Assembly (NCBI GenBank): GCA_963756575.1
Contig: CAVWOM010000001.1
Span: forward strand, 907,569-971,568
Reading direction: 5' to 3'
Length of the DNA: 64,000 bases
Origin: Palsa-504 sp963756575
GTDB lineage: Bacteria; Actinomycetota; Actinomycetes; Streptosporangiales; Streptosporangiaceae
Part shown: piece after piece, positions 1 through 8,935 of the stretch
Position numbering within the stretch: position 1 is the stretch's first letter
Layout of the letters: each line of letters begins with the position of its first letter
Notes under the pieces: generated by a model
Told to the model about the DNA's origin: nothing
Databases searched by the model: none
What the model saw: only the letters and a program-made list of their open reading frames with translations
Program-made: the position numbers and the translations under genes

Positions 1-83
1 TCATCGCGGCGGCGGTCGCGCTCTCGCTGTGGTGGAACCGCACCCGCCCGGTAGCCGCCCCCGCTCCGGGCGCAGGTCCCTGA
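1..83 (+). CDS. C-terminal end of a membrane protein (partial)
   Basis: An open frame enters from the left edge and ends at the TGA at 81-83. The visible 26 residues are a hydrophobic stretch (IAAAVALSLWW) followed by an Arg-containing, Pro/Ala-rich tail. This looks like the last transmembrane segment and cytoplasmic tail of an integral membrane protein such as a transporter. Too little is visible to name a family. Confidence 0.45.
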   Translation, partial: IAAAVALSLWWNRTRPVAAPAPGAGP

Positions 84-208
84 CCCCGGCGCGGCGGCCA
101 GGCGCCGCTGTCAGCTGAGCGACCCAAACTGAGACAGCAGGCGGTCGATCCTGGCGCTATGAAGAAACAAGACTAAAAATGACCAAATATGCAGGGGAGG
201 GCTGACCG

Positions 209-685
209 ATGACGGAGACAGCCGCGGGCAACTCAGGACCGGTCTTCCGGCTGATCTACCGCAGTCACAGCCGGATCGGGGCCACCGAGCGCAAGCAGCA
301 GCTGGGCGAGATCTTCAGCGGCGCCCGTTCGGCGAATAAGAAGCTGGGCGTCACCGGGGCCCTGCTGATCTCCGACGATCAGTTCGTCCAGACCCTGGAA
401 GGGCCCGAGCCGACGGTCCGCGACCTGTACACCAAGATCAGCAAGGACCGGCGGCACGAGCACGTCGAGCTGCTGGAGAGCGGGGATGTCACCGGGCGGG
501 TGTTCGGCAAGTGGGCGATGGCCAAGGTGGCCGCGGACGGCGAGCCCGACATCCCGCTGCTGACCAACGTCAACAAGGGTGGTATCAGCCCGGCGCAGCC
601 CCGCCCCGTCACCGAGGCCCAGGAAGCCGTCCTCGGCCGCATGCGCCAGTCCCTCCGCGCGGCCGGTGCCGCCGCCTCCGGCTGA
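209..685 (+). CDS. BLUF-domain blue-light photoreceptor, stand-alone
   Basis: A 158-residue protein whose residues 12-110 match the BLUF (blue light using FAD) fold. The flavin-binding positions are visible: Tyr17 in LIYRS, Asn43 in ARSANKK, Gln61 in FVQTLEG and the semi-conserved Trp in GKWAM. The Tyr-Gln spacing is two residues longer than in the short PixD-type proteins, which places an insertion in the loop after beta-1. There is no output domain. The C-terminal 45 residues are Pro/Ala-rich, as in short BLUF proteins that signal by protein contact. A GGGGAGGG ribosome site lies 9 nt before ATG and the upstream 40 bp is AT-rich. No obvious partner gene is adjacent. Confidence 0.9.
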   Translation: MTETAAGNSGPVFRLIYRSHSRIGATERKQQLGEIFSGARSANKKLGVTGALLISDDQFVQTLEGPEPTVRDLYTKISKDRRHEHVELLESGDVTGRVFGKWAMAKVAADGEPDIPLLTNVNKGGISPAQPRPVTEAQEAVLGRMRQSLRAAGAAASG

Positions 686-850
686 CCCCGGCCTGGCCGG
701 CCGCGCTAGCCGGGTCCCGGCCGCGCTAGCCGGGCCTCGGCCGCGTTAGCCGGGCCTCGGCCGCGCTAGCCGGGCCGCCCCGGCCGCGTTAGCCGAGGCC
801 GCCCCGGCCGCGCTTTCCACAACCGCCCGGGGCCGCCCCGGCCGCGCTCT
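686..850. repeat. GC-rich tandem repeat after the BLUF gene
   Basis: Imperfect 18-22 bp units built on CCGCGCTAGCCGGG are repeated about seven times. The unit drifts towards GGCCGCCCCGGCCGCG at the right-hand end. No gene is supported here, and the array ends directly at the palindromic element at 854. Confidence 0.7.
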
Positions 851-853
851 CCC

Positions 854-912
854 ACAACCGCAATGCCACATCGAAGTTGTCCCGACCACATCAGCGTCAC
901 ATCGCGGTGGCT
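854..912. repeat. 27-bp palindromic element, tandem pair (copy 1)
   Basis: Unit one (854-880) begins ACAAC and ends GTTGT, with the core ATGCCACAT. 9 of 13 arm positions pair. After a 4-bp spacer, unit two (about 885-912) carries the intact right arm CACATCGCGGTGGCT but a degraded left arm. The same unit-spacer-unit layout recurs at 10670, 39001 and 39300. Confidence 0.75.
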
Positions 913-968
913 GCGCTTTCCTTCGGGGGCGCTCGGGCGGTATCTCGAGTCCCTCAGGTCTCATGCCG

Positions 969-2549
969 TCACTTGCCCCCCGCGTCGCGCTGCTCCTTGC
1001 GGTAGTGCGTACCGAACCCGGCCATGCCGGAACCCGTCGGCCACCCCGGCGGCGAGAACTCCGGCGGCGAGAACTCCGGCGGCGAGAACTCCGGCGGGGA
1101 GGCGGGGTGCCGGCCGGTCCGCACCGGCGCCGGGGAGACCGACTGGACGCTGTCCACGCTGCAGATCGCCGCGGCGTCGTTGACCGGCCCGAGCACCTGG
1201 TCGCTGGCCGGGATGGCGCGGGCCGGGACCTTGTTCCTCGGGGACCGGTCCAGGACCTCGCCCAGGCTCTGGGCGTGCGTGTCCCTGGCGGTAAGGGGCT
1301 GCAGCCCGAAGGTGGTCTCGATCAGCTTCAGGGTGGAGGCGTGCTCGAACGGCCCCTGGTGCACCACCTGACGGCGGGCCAGGTCGGAGACCACGATGGC
1401 CGGCACGCGGAACCCGAGCTGGGTGTAGTCGGGGACCAGCCGCCCGTCGGTCGGGGTGGTGCCGTCCCCGGTGTGGTCGACGGCGGCCGGGTTGGTGTCG
1501 TCGACGACCCGCGGCGGCGGCACGTGGTCGTAGAATCCGCCCCACTCGTCGAAGGTGACGACGAGCACCGTGTTGTCCAGGTATCCGGCGCCGGCCAGGG
1601 CGTGGTAGGTGTCGGCGATGAACCGTTCGCCGAGCCGGATGTCGGCTAGCGGGTGGTCGTCGGCCGACGTGCCGTTGCCCTCGGTGTCGAAGGCGGGATC
1701 GACGAAGCTCACGTTGGGCAGGTTCCCCTGCGCCACGGTGTCGATGAACGACGGGGTGGTGACCGGTGTCCCGAGGGCATCGGTGTCGCCGTCCGCGAAC
1801 GGATGCCAGAACGGGAAGTACTTCGTGCCCCACAGCGCCAGGAAGGGCAGGTCCCGGAAGAAGTACCCGCCGGTGGGGATGCCCTGGTTGTTGGGGATGG
1901 GCGACAGCTGGTCCCAGATGGTCGGCAGGGTGGAGACGGTGAACGAGTTGTGGTCCCGGTCGGTCCGGGCCGCGTGCTGGTAGAACCGGTTCGGGAAGGT
2001 CTCGCCGGCGAACGAGGCGAAGTACCGGTCCAGGACCGTGTAGTGCTCGGCCAGGGCCCCGATGACCGGCAGGTCGGGGACCGCCTTGCGGGTGCGGTCC
2101 GGGTTGAGGTTCGTGTAGTAGCCGATCGGGAACGTGTTGGCCTTGGCCAGCGTCACCCCCGGGTTGCCGGCGGGCGCGGTGGGCCGCTGCAGGAACCCGT
2201 CCATCTTGCCGAAGTTGCGCTGGACCAGGAAGCCTTCCCAGCTGTGGTCGGGGTCGCTGTACCCGCAGCCCTGGAAGTCGGGCGCCAGCGGGTAGTTGCG
2301 GTAGTGGTTGCCGTCCGTCGACAGGTAGGTCAGGTCGTGGCGGCCGTCGGCGCCCGGCAGCCAGCCGAGGAAGTGGTCGAACGAGCGGTTCTCCATCATC
2401 AGCACGACGACGTGCTTGAGGCCGCCGGAGCCGTCCGGCGACAGCGCCGTCGTGGCCCTGGCCGCGGTCTGGGCGAGGAACTGCGATCCGGTCAGCGCCA
2501 CCCCGGTAGAGGCGGCCATCAGCTGCAGGAAAGCCCGGCGTGTCAGCAT
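969..2549 (-). CDS. Tat-exported phospholipase C / phosphoesterase family protein
   Basis: A 526-residue protein of the phosphoesterase family that includes bacterial phospholipase C and acid phosphatase AcpA. It hydrolyses phosphoester bonds outside the cytoplasm. A twin-arginine leader is visible (TRRAFLQ at residues 3-9, then a hydrophobic stretch). The family signature MMENRSFDHF follows at 51-60, and later metal-site motifs include FDEWGG(F)YDH. The C-terminus ends in a Pro-rich tail with the five-residue unit SPPEF repeated three times (DNA 1050-1095), which is not part of the fold. The gene stands alone. The substrate cannot be read from sequence; phospholipid, sphingomyelin or another phosphoester are all possible. 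Confidence 0.9.
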   Translation of the reverse strand: MLTRRAFLQLMAASTGVALTGSQFLAQTAARATTALSPDGSGGLKHVVVLMMENRSFDHFLGWLPGADGRHDLTYLSTDGNHYRNYPLAPDFQGCGYSDPDHSWEGFLVQRNFGKMDGFLQRPTAPAGNPGVTLAKANTFPIGYYTNLNPDRTRKAVPDLPVIGALAEHYTVLDRYFASFAGETFPNRFYQHAARTDRDHNSFTVSTLPTIWDQLSPIPNNQGIPTGGYFFRDLPFLALWGTKYFPFWHPFADGDTDALGTPVTTPSFIDTVAQGNLPNVSFVDPAFDTEGNGTSADDHPLADIRLGERFIADTYHALAGAGYLDNTVLVVTFDEWGGFYDHVPPPRVVDDTNPAAVDHTGDGTTPTDGRLVPDYTQLGFRVPAIVVSDLARRQVVHQGPFEHASTLKLIETTFGLQPLTARDTHAQSLGEVLDRSPRNKVPARAIPASDQVLGPVNDAAAICSVDSVQSVSPAPVRTGRHPASPPEFSPPEFSPPEFSPPGWPTGSGMAGFGTHYRKEQRDAGGK

Positions 2550-2629
2550 GAGTCACAGTATGGACAGCCATGAGTACCGCGGCCAGGGTGACCGCACTGC
2601 GATGTGATGACACCGAGGTGAACGGCCGC

Positions 2630-4042
2630 CTAATCCAGGCTGGCCGGCGCCGGGAGCAGGGCGTGCCCGACGCGGAACATGTTGTCCAGGTCCCAGCCCT
2701 GCTTGACCTCGAGGAGACGGGCGCGGGCCTGATCCGGCCAGGCCGCCCGGACCTCGGCCGGGGTGCAGCTGCGGCCGAGGAAGTTCGGGAAGGTGACCGG
2801 CGAGCGCCAGGGCCGGACGGCGTCGAGGAGCGCGGCGACGGCCCGGGGCCCGGCCCCGGCGAGCGGCGGGATGTCCAGGGCCAAGGCGAACATGACGAAC
2901 GGGGCGGCGCGTCCCGGGACCGCGTTCGGTGTGGCCGGGTCGCGGGCGATGGCCCCGCCCAGCTGGCGGATCTCGGCCAGCATGAGCGGGCTGCCGGGGG
3001 CGGACGCTTCCCGGACCACGGCGTCGATGGTGCCGGGGGTGAGCTGGTCGAGCAGGCAGCCCCGCTCGTGGACGGGGACTGGTACGGGCGGGTCCTGGTG
3101 GACGAGGTCGAGCGCGGTCACCGGCCGCTCGCCGAGCGCTTCCAGCAGGACCGGCGCGGCCGGGCGGATGCCGTCGGCGAGCCGGGCGCCCTCCGCGCTG
3201 CCGCCGGCGTGCGCCACCCGCAGGTGCACCACATACCGGCCCCGGATCGGCTCGGGCACGGCCGGATCGGGCGGCAGCCGCAGCAGCGCCACCGAGGAGG
3301 AGGTCGGCTCGTCCAGGCCGGTGATCCAGTCCCGGTAGGCGTGCAGGACGTCCGCGGCGTGCGCGCCGTCGAAGAACAGGCCGCCGCCGTAGAAGGAGGC
3401 CAGCGGGTCCAGGGCGGTCCGGTAGGAGGTGACGACGCCGAAGTTGCCCTTGCCGCCGCGCAGCGCCCAGAACAGCTCGGGATGATGATCGGCGTCGACG
3501 GTGCGCGGCTGGCCGTCCGAGGTGACGACGTCGATGCTCAGCACGCGGTCCGCGGCCAGGCCGAGCGTGCGGCTCATCACGCCCAGGCCGCCGCCGAGGG
3601 TGAACCCGGCCGCTCCGGCCGAGGAGGATGAGCCCTGGACCGGGGTGAGGCCGTGGCGGGCGGCGGCCGCGGTGACGTCGGCCATCCGGGCGCCGGCGCC
3701 GACGGTGGCGGTCGCGCGGTCCGGGTCGACGGTGACCCGGGCCAGGCGTGAGGTGTTGATCAGCAGGGCGCCGTCGGCGTTCGGGACGGCCCCGTGGCCG
3801 GTGGCGTTCACCCCGACCGCCATGCCCCGGCGGGCCGCCCACCGCACGGCGTTCACCACGTCGTCGGCGCTGCGGGCGCCCACGACCAGGCTGGGGCGCA
3901 GCCGGACGGCGAGGTTCCAGGTCGCGGTCTCCTCGTCGTAATGATCGTCGCCGGGCGCGGCCACCACGGCGGCGCAGGCGGATCGCAGGCCGGCCAGGTC
4001 GCCGGGGGTGAAGGGGTAGTCAGTCGTCGTCGTCACGGCCAT
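2630..4042 (-). CDS. FAD-linked oxidoreductase (berberine bridge enzyme-like)
   Basis: A 470-residue flavoprotein of the PCMH/FAD_binding_4 type with a C-terminal BBE motif. The region around residues 50-200 carries the FAD-binding pattern, with the NATGHG segment at 79-84 where His83 sits at the usual flavin-attachment position. It also contains a Gly-rich FTLGGGLGV stretch. The C-terminal LGRSC...VKQGWDLDNMFR pattern is typical of BBE-like oxidases, which oxidise alcohols, sugars or secondary metabolites with O2. It lies 22 bp downstream of an NAD(P)-binding protein on the same strand, so the two are probably co-transcribed. The substrate is unknown. Confidence 0.88.
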   Translation of the reverse strand: MAVTTTTDYPFTPGDLAGLRSACAAVVAAPGDDHYDEETATWNLAVRLRPSLVVGARSADDVVNAVRWAARRGMAVGVNATGHGAVPNADGALLINTSRLARVTVDPDRATATVGAGARMADVTAAAARHGLTPVQGSSSSAGAAGFTLGGGLGVMSRTLGLAADRVLSIDVVTSDGQPRTVDADHHPELFWALRGGKGNFGVVTSYRTALDPLASFYGGGLFFDGAHAADVLHAYRDWITGLDEPTSSSVALLRLPPDPAVPEPIRGRYVVHLRVAHAGGSAEGARLADGIRPAAPVLLEALGERPVTALDLVHQDPPVPVPVHERGCLLDQLTPGTIDAVVREASAPGSPLMLAEIRQLGGAIARDPATPNAVPGRAAPFVMFALALDIPPLAGAGPRAVAALLDAVRPWRSPVTFPNFLGRSCTPAEVRAAWPDQARARLLEVKQGWDLDNMFRVGHALLPAPASLD

Positions 4043-4064
4043 GCTCCAGGAAGAAGAGGTGTGG

Positions 4065-4763
4065 TCAGGTCAGGGCGCGGGGCGGGCGGACGATGTCGTG
4101 CAGGGTCCGCAGAACGCCCAGCGCGGGCCGGCGGGCGCGGCCGCCGGCGATCATCGGCGCGACGCCGATCGTGGCCGGGTCGTCCAGGCAGCGCAGCACC
4201 AGGTCGGCGACGTCGGCGTTCGTCACGCTGTTCCACGGGCCGATGGCCAGCGCGCCGGTACGCGCCGTCCCGGTGCTCTCCCCCCGGGTGATGCGCGGCG
4301 CCCGCACGACCGTCCAGTCAAGCTCTGACTGCCGAACGGCCTCGGCCATCGCCCGGGAATCGGCGACGAGGGTGCGGCTGCCCAGGCGCAGCATGGGCAG
4401 GATCAGCTTCCGGCCGAGGTTGTGCGGGTCGCCCGGGAAGTCCAGGTGAAAGCCCTGGACGATGACGATGCGCCGGAGCCCGGCCGCCTCCATCGCGGCG
4501 GTGATCACGGCGGTGCCGACCCGGATGCTGTCCGGGTCGGCGAGTCCGCCGAGCGTGCTCAGCACCGCGTCGGTCCCGGCCACCGTGCGTCGCACCGCGT
4601 CGGGATCCTTCGCGTTCCCCTCGATCACCTCCAGGTGGCCATCGGTGTTCGTGATCTTGGACGGGGTGCGCGCGAGCACTCTCAGTTCGTGACCGGCCGC
4701 GAGGGCCTTGGCGGTCAGCACGGAACCGACGGTCCCGGTGGCGCCGAACAGGGCGAGTTTCAT
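4065..4763 (-). CDS. NAD(P)-binding atypical SDR (NmrA-like)
   Basis: A 232-residue protein beginning MKLALFGATGTVG, a classic N-terminal Rossmann motif (GxxGxxG at 7-13). The start at 4763 is preferred over an upstream ATG at 4817 because the Rossmann strand begins directly at this Met. No catalytic Tyr-x-x-x-Lys is obvious, which fits the NmrA/NAD(P)H-binding atypical SDRs that act as redox sensors or isomerases. It is first in a two-gene operon with the FAD oxidase and is divergent from the LuxR regulator at 4852, which is a plausible controller. Confidence 0.8.
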   Translation of the reverse strand: MKLALFGATGTVGSVLTAKALAAGHELRVLARTPSKITNTDGHLEVIEGNAKDPDAVRRTVAGTDAVLSTLGGLADPDSIRVGTAVITAAMEAAGLRRIVIVQGFHLDFPGDPHNLGRKLILPMLRLGSRTLVADSRAMAEAVRQSELDWTVVRAPRITRGESTGTARTGALAIGPWNSVTNADVADLVLRCLDDPATIGVAPMIAGGRARRPALGVLRTLHDIVRPPRALT

Positions 4764-4851
4764 GTGCTGGACCGTACGGGCGCGGGACCCGGCCCCGGTA
4801 TCCCACCAATCTGGCATTTCCGCTGGCCGGGAGCGCTCTTACCCTGGTGAC

Positions 4852-6012
4852 ATGGCAACCGCGGACCTGCTGCGACGATCGGTCGACAAGATCGCCCGGC
4901 TGAGCGCGGAACCGCGCGACCTGGTGGCTTACTGGCGGGAGTGCACGGACGTCGTCGCGTCGGTCATCCCGCACTACTGGACACCCTGCTGGTACACCCT
5001 CGATCCGGCGTCGCTGCTGGCCACGAGTCATTTTCACGAGGGCATGGCGCAATTCCCGGCCGAGTGGCTGGCCAATGAGTACTACGGCGACGACGTGAAC
5101 CAGATGGCCGACGTCGCCCGGTCGAGCACCGGCATCTCCACCCTGCACGAGGCCACCGGCGGTGATCCCGCGCGCAGCCACCGCTGGGAATTCAACCGGT
5201 CCATGGGCAGCGATCAGGAGATGATCGCGCGCCTGCGGGCGCCGTCCGGCGACGTCTGGGGCATCCTCGGCCTTTACCGTGAGCCCGGCCAGCCCATGTT
5301 CGACGCGACCGACAAGCGTTTCCTGAGCGCCGTCTCGGAACACCTGGCCGAGGGCGCCCGCCGGGCCATCCTGGTCGGCGAGGCCACCGATCCCCCCAGC
5401 CCCTATCCCGACGGACCCGGGCTGATCATCGTCTCCGAGCGGTGGGAGCTGCAGTCCGCCACTCCCGGCGTCGACCGCTGGCTCGCCGAGCTGCCCGGTG
5501 GCGACGCCGCCTCCGGCCAGCTCCCGCCCGCCGTGGTGGCCGTCGCCGCCCGGGCCCGGCGCAACGCCGAGCAGCCTAGCCAGCCCGCGGGCATCACCGT
5601 CTCCCGGATCAGGTCGCGCAGCGGCACCTGGGTCGTCCTGCACGGCGCCTGCCTGCGCGAGGGCGGCGTCCACCGGGTCGCCGTCATCGTCGAGCCGGCC
5701 CATCCCGCCCGGCTCTACCCGCTGCTCGAAGCCGCCTACCAGCTGACCCCGCGCGAGCGTGACGTCACCCGCCTGGTCCTGCAGGGCGCCTCCACCGCCC
5801 AGATCGCCGAGCAGCTCGTCGTCTCGCCGCACACCGTGCAGCAGCACATGAAATCCATCTTCGACAAGACCGGCGTGCGGAGTCGGCGCGACCTGGTCGG
5901 CAAGATCTTCTTCGCCCACTACGAGCCCGGCTTCCGCGACAACGAGCGCCGCCTGGCCGCCGGCCAGCCCCTGCACGGCGGCCCCCTCGGTCACGGGGCG
6001 ACGAGCTCGTAG
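4852..6012 (+). CDS. LuxR-family transcriptional regulator
   Basis: A 386-residue protein starting MATADLLRRS at 4852; an in-frame ATG further upstream adds a segment with no domain character. The N-terminal 250 residues are a GAF/PAS-like sensory region with no signature I can name. The C-terminal about 65 residues (from residue 297) form a LuxR helix-turn-helix: LTPRERDVTRLV, then IAEQLVVSPHTVQQHMKSIF and KTGVRSRRDLV. It should bind DNA as a dimer and activate nearby genes. It is divergent from the NmrA-like/FAD oxidase pair with an 88-bp intergenic region, and its end overlaps the next convergent gene by 22 bp. Confidence 0.9.
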   Translation: MATADLLRRSVDKIARLSAEPRDLVAYWRECTDVVASVIPHYWTPCWYTLDPASLLATSHFHEGMAQFPAEWLANEYYGDDVNQMADVARSSTGISTLHEATGGDPARSHRWEFNRSMGSDQEMIARLRAPSGDVWGILGLYREPGQPMFDATDKRFLSAVSEHLAEGARRAILVGEATDPPSPYPDGPGLIIVSERWELQSATPGVDRWLAELPGGDAASGQLPPAVVAVAARARRNAEQPSQPAGITVSRIRSRSGTWVVLHGACLREGGVHRVAVIVEPAHPARLYPLLEAAYQLTPRERDVTRLVLQGASTAQIAEQLVVSPHTVQQHMKSIFDKTGVRSRRDLVGKIFFAHYEPGFRDNERRLAAGQPLHGGPLGHGATSS

Positions 6013-6404
6013 TGCACCCGCGTCCGAGCCAGGAAGCGCAGCTTGGCCGGGTACTTGCGGTCCAGCCGCTCAGCGGCCCGGCTGGCTTCCTCACCGGATA
6101 GCGGCCGGACCGCCGCGTACTGCGCCGATCCGTAGCTGACCAGGCCTAGCGCATTGCACGCGATGACCTGCACCGGCTCCCGGCCGGCCCGCCGGAGGTA
6201 CCGGGCCGTGCCCGACCGGCTCCCGACCCGGAAGTAGGCCCGGTTCCCCTCGGCGATCCCCTGGACGCGGGCGGACACCGGGGCGCCCTTCGGCCGGGAC
6301 ATGGTCAGCAGCAGGTGGCTGCCCTGCGACAGCGCCGCGAAGTAACCACCGTCAGCGGTTTCCTCCCGGCGCCTGCGGTCGGTGGCTGATGAGCGATCCG
6401 GCAC
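5991..6404 (-). CDS. PPOX-class F420-dependent oxidoreductase-like protein
   Basis: A small split-barrel flavin/deazaflavin protein. The core reads LLLTMSRPKG, then SGTARYLRRAG, VQVIACNALG and KYPAKLRFLAR, a pattern seen in the PPOX class F420-dependent enzymes of actinomycetes. I place the start at the GTG at 6404 because GAGGGG lies six bases before it. The frame stays open to an ATG at 6506 but that extra 34 residues look disordered. It is convergent with the LuxR gene and overlaps it by 22 bp. The substrate is unknown. Confidence 0.75.
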   Translation of the reverse strand: MPDRSSATDRRRREETADGGYFAALSQGSHLLLTMSRPKGAPVSARVQGIAEGNRAYFRVGSRSGTARYLRRAGREPVQVIACNALGLVSYGSAQYAAVRPLSGEEASRAAERLDRKYPAKLRFLARTRVHYELVAP

Positions 6405-6585
6405 TGGTATCCCCTCGTCCTGGTCGAGATGGGAAGGACCGGCCGCCCCACCTCGACGCGCAGGCGGCCGGTTCTCTTTCACCATCGCCGGGACGGATGG
6501 AGCCACGGCGCAGCGGCGATGGAGACGAGATGGACATCGCCGCCGCGCCGGGATGGGACCGCGCTGCCGTAAATCGTCCCGGCAA

Positions 6586-6601
6586 CCCCTTAGCGAAGGG
6601 G
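6586..6601. terminator. Small hairpin between two minus-strand genes
   Basis: CCCCTT-AGCG-AAGGGG forms a 6-bp stem with a 4-base loop. It sits between the end of the hydrolase gene and the PPOX gene. There is no T-run, so a terminator role is only a guess. Confidence 0.3.
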
Positions 6602-6641
6602 AAAGGCGCTCTTACCCGGTCGGCGTAAAAGCTGGTAACCG

Positions 6642-8849
6642 CTAGGCCATAGCCCGGTAGCCGAGGCTGAGCACGATGGGTACGGCGCCGAACGGCTGCC
6701 GGAACCGCGCGCCCGGCTTGTCCGGCGCGTCGGGGTCGTCGATGTCGGGCCAGCGCATCTTCAGGTGCTGGGCGGTCAGGCCCGCGACCGAGTACGGGAA
6801 CTCCATGGCCGAGATGTCGTGCGCCGCCAGCAGGCCGCCCCACCGGAAGGCGGCGAACACGCTGGCCAGCTCCCGGACCGACAGGGCTCGCGGCCGGGCG
6901 AGGTCGACCAGGTAGACGGCGTAGGCCAGGTCGGCCAAATCGGTAGCGCACTGTGCCAGCGCCGCCAACCTGGTCCGGAAGGCCGTCCCGTCGGGGTTGA
7001 CGGTGCCGAGCTTCTCCCCGTGCACCGGTGAGTAGCGCGCCTGCGCCTGGCACTGCATCCAGTCGCAGGCGGCCAGCAGCTCCCAGCCGATCCCGGTCCG
7101 GCTGGCCACGTCCTCGTACAGCGGCTGCGCCCGGGTCAGCGGCCACTTGGCCATCCCGACGAAGTCGGCGGTCACCGTGTGCGGGAGCTGCGGGACGTAA
7201 CGACGCGCGCTGGGCCGCGCCCCTCGCGGCGCGATCCGCGGCCCCGGCCGCTGCCTCGCCTCGGCCGGGGCCGCGGGCTGCCTCCGGCCCGCGCGCATCC
7301 GCGCCGCGCCGATGGTCAGCGCGGCCGCTACCCCGGGAATGCTCGCCGGAGCGGCGGGGCCCCCGGTATGGCCCCTTTGCGTGCCGGGGGTCGCGGCGAC
7401 GCCGGGCACCGCCGCCTGCCGGCTCGCGCCCAGGGACCTGGCGGGCGCGGCGGCTCGCGACGCCGTCGCCGGCTGCGAGGTGGCCGCCTGCGCGGCGGCC
7501 GGGGCGGCCGAGTCGTACCGGTACAGGTTGTAGAGCCGCATCAGCGCGATCAGGTTGGTGCCGTAGCCCGGGTCGGTGGCGTAGACGCCGGTCAGGGCGT
7601 TCGCGAACGCGTCCGGCACGTCGCGGTTCGCCATCGCGCGCTGGTAGGCCGGGCCGGTGGCGAGCAGCTCGCTGTGATCCTCGATGCTCTCGGCGATGTT
7701 GTGGTAGACCCGGAACGAGGCGGTCACCGTCGTCCAGGCGCCGTTCTCGTACTCCCGCGTCGGCTGCGGGTCATGGCCGGCCGGCCCGGTCCCCTTGATC
7801 CCGAACAGGTTGTGGTCCGCGACGGCGAGCCCGCTCTGCCCCCAGCCCGATTCGTCGATGGCCTGGGCGATCGTGACCGCGGCCGGAATGCCGTAGCGCT
7901 GCTGGGCCGCGATCGCTCCCGGCGCGACCAGGCTGATGAACGCCTGCTGGGCCGCGGTGCCGGGCGCGGCCGCGGGCGGCGGGTCGTGCCTGCGGTAAGC
8001 GGAAGCCGGCGGCCCGGCGGAACTGCTCCCGGGTGTGTCCGCCGCCCCGGGAACGGCCGCCCAGCCGTCCTCCTGCGGCGTCCCCGCAGCCGGCTCCGAG
8101 GCCGGCTCCGCCTGGCCTGCTGCAGGCCCGGCCGTGGTCGCTGCCGCCTGCGCGGCCACCCCGGGTATCCGCGCCGCGCTCGCCTCGGACTGCGCGCTGC
8201 TAGCGGGCTCGTCGTGGCTGGCCGTGCTGACCGGGGCGCCGTTGTCGACGAAACCGAGCACCCCCTGGGCCCCGAACGGAGTTCCGAACGTGTGCGCGTT
8301 CACGGTGAGATCCGGCAGCGAGTCCGCGCCGATGGTGGACAGGGAAGCGCTGCTCGCGCGGGTCACCACCTCGACGTGCCCGTCGAACAGCACCCAGTCG
8401 CCCGGCTGCGGCCGGTACCCGTCGCCGAGCGGGTGCCAGCGGTGGTGGGCCTGCGCGTCCTGCTGCATCGAGACCACGTCCGGCGACGCCGGGTTGGGCT
8501 GGACGCGGACGTCGGCCCAGGGCTGCAGTGGCCACGGATAGGAGCCGCCTCCGGTCACCCAGCTCTGCTGGCCCGCCACCTTGGCCCCCATGGCCAGCGT
8601 CAGGCTGGCGAAGGCGGCGCACGACGGCCCGTGATCGGCCCCGTCGGTGCTGGCGCTCCGCCAGATCAGCGCCTCCATCTCGGCCGGCGTCCTGGTCTGC
8701 GCCATCCGCAGGTAGTACCGGGCCACCTTGACGATCGCCGATCGCAGCGCGCTGCTGTCCGGCTGGTCCGCGGCCAGCAGGTGCAGCGGCATGCTGGTCG
8801 GCGACGTCACGTCGGCGACCGTGCCGTGGGCGAAGGTGAAACCCGTCAT
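6642..8849 (-). CDS. Secreted multidomain peptidoglycan hydrolase (CHAP-like plus glucosaminidase)
   Basis: A 735-residue modular protein. Residues 25-205 look like a CHAP/NlpC-type amidase (Cys in GPSCAAFASL, His in FDGHVEVV). A low-complexity linker follows. Residues about 305-450 match the FlgJ/LytG-type glucosaminidase fold (IAQAIDESGWGQS, DHNLFGIKG, YATDPGYG). A second Ala/Arg linker leads to an unnamed C-terminal domain of about 190 residues starting at VTADFVGMAKW. The frame stays open upstream of the ATG and encodes KSKQATALVSLSTCG before it. That reads like the start of a signal peptide, but no ATG/GTG/TTG initiates it. The gene follows the repeat membrane protein by 86 bp, so both may act at the envelope. 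Confidence 0.85.
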   Translation of the reverse strand: MTGFTFAHGTVADVTSPTSMPLHLLAADQPDSSALRSAIVKVARYYLRMAQTRTPAEMEALIWRSASTDGADHGPSCAAFASLTLAMGAKVAGQQSWVTGGGSYPWPLQPWADVRVQPNPASPDVVSMQQDAQAHHRWHPLGDGYRPQPGDWVLFDGHVEVVTRASSASLSTIGADSLPDLTVNAHTFGTPFGAQGVLGFVDNGAPVSTASHDEPASSAQSEASAARIPGVAAQAAATTAGPAAGQAEPASEPAAGTPQEDGWAAVPGAADTPGSSSAGPPASAYRRHDPPPAAAPGTAAQQAFISLVAPGAIAAQQRYGIPAAVTIAQAIDESGWGQSGLAVADHNLFGIKGTGPAGHDPQPTREYENGAWTTVTASFRVYHNIAESIEDHSELLATGPAYQRAMANRDVPDAFANALTGVYATDPGYGTNLIALMRLYNLYRYDSAAPAAAQAATSQPATASRAAAPARSLGASRQAAVPGVAATPGTQRGHTGGPAAPASIPGVAAALTIGAARMRAGRRQPAAPAEARQRPGPRIAPRGARPSARRYVPQLPHTVTADFVGMAKWPLTRAQPLYEDVASRTGIGWELLAACDWMQCQAQARYSPVHGEKLGTVNPDGTAFRTRLAALAQCATDLADLAYAVYLVDLARPRALSVRELASVFAAFRWGGLLAAHDISAMEFPYSVAGLTAQHLKMRWPDIDDPDAPDKPGARFRQPFGAVPIVLSLGYRAMA

Positions 8850-8935
8850 CGCCCCGCAGGTACTGAGGCTGACCAGCGCGGTCGCCTGCTTGCTCTTGCT
8901 GACAGTACGCGTCGGGTCACCTCATTTCCCTGGGC

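Noticed and set aside
2550..2629. Further copy of the 27-bp palindrome (GACCGCACTGCGATGTGATG)
   Set aside because: Only the GCGATGTGA centre resembles the family; the arms do not pair, so chance cannot be excluded.
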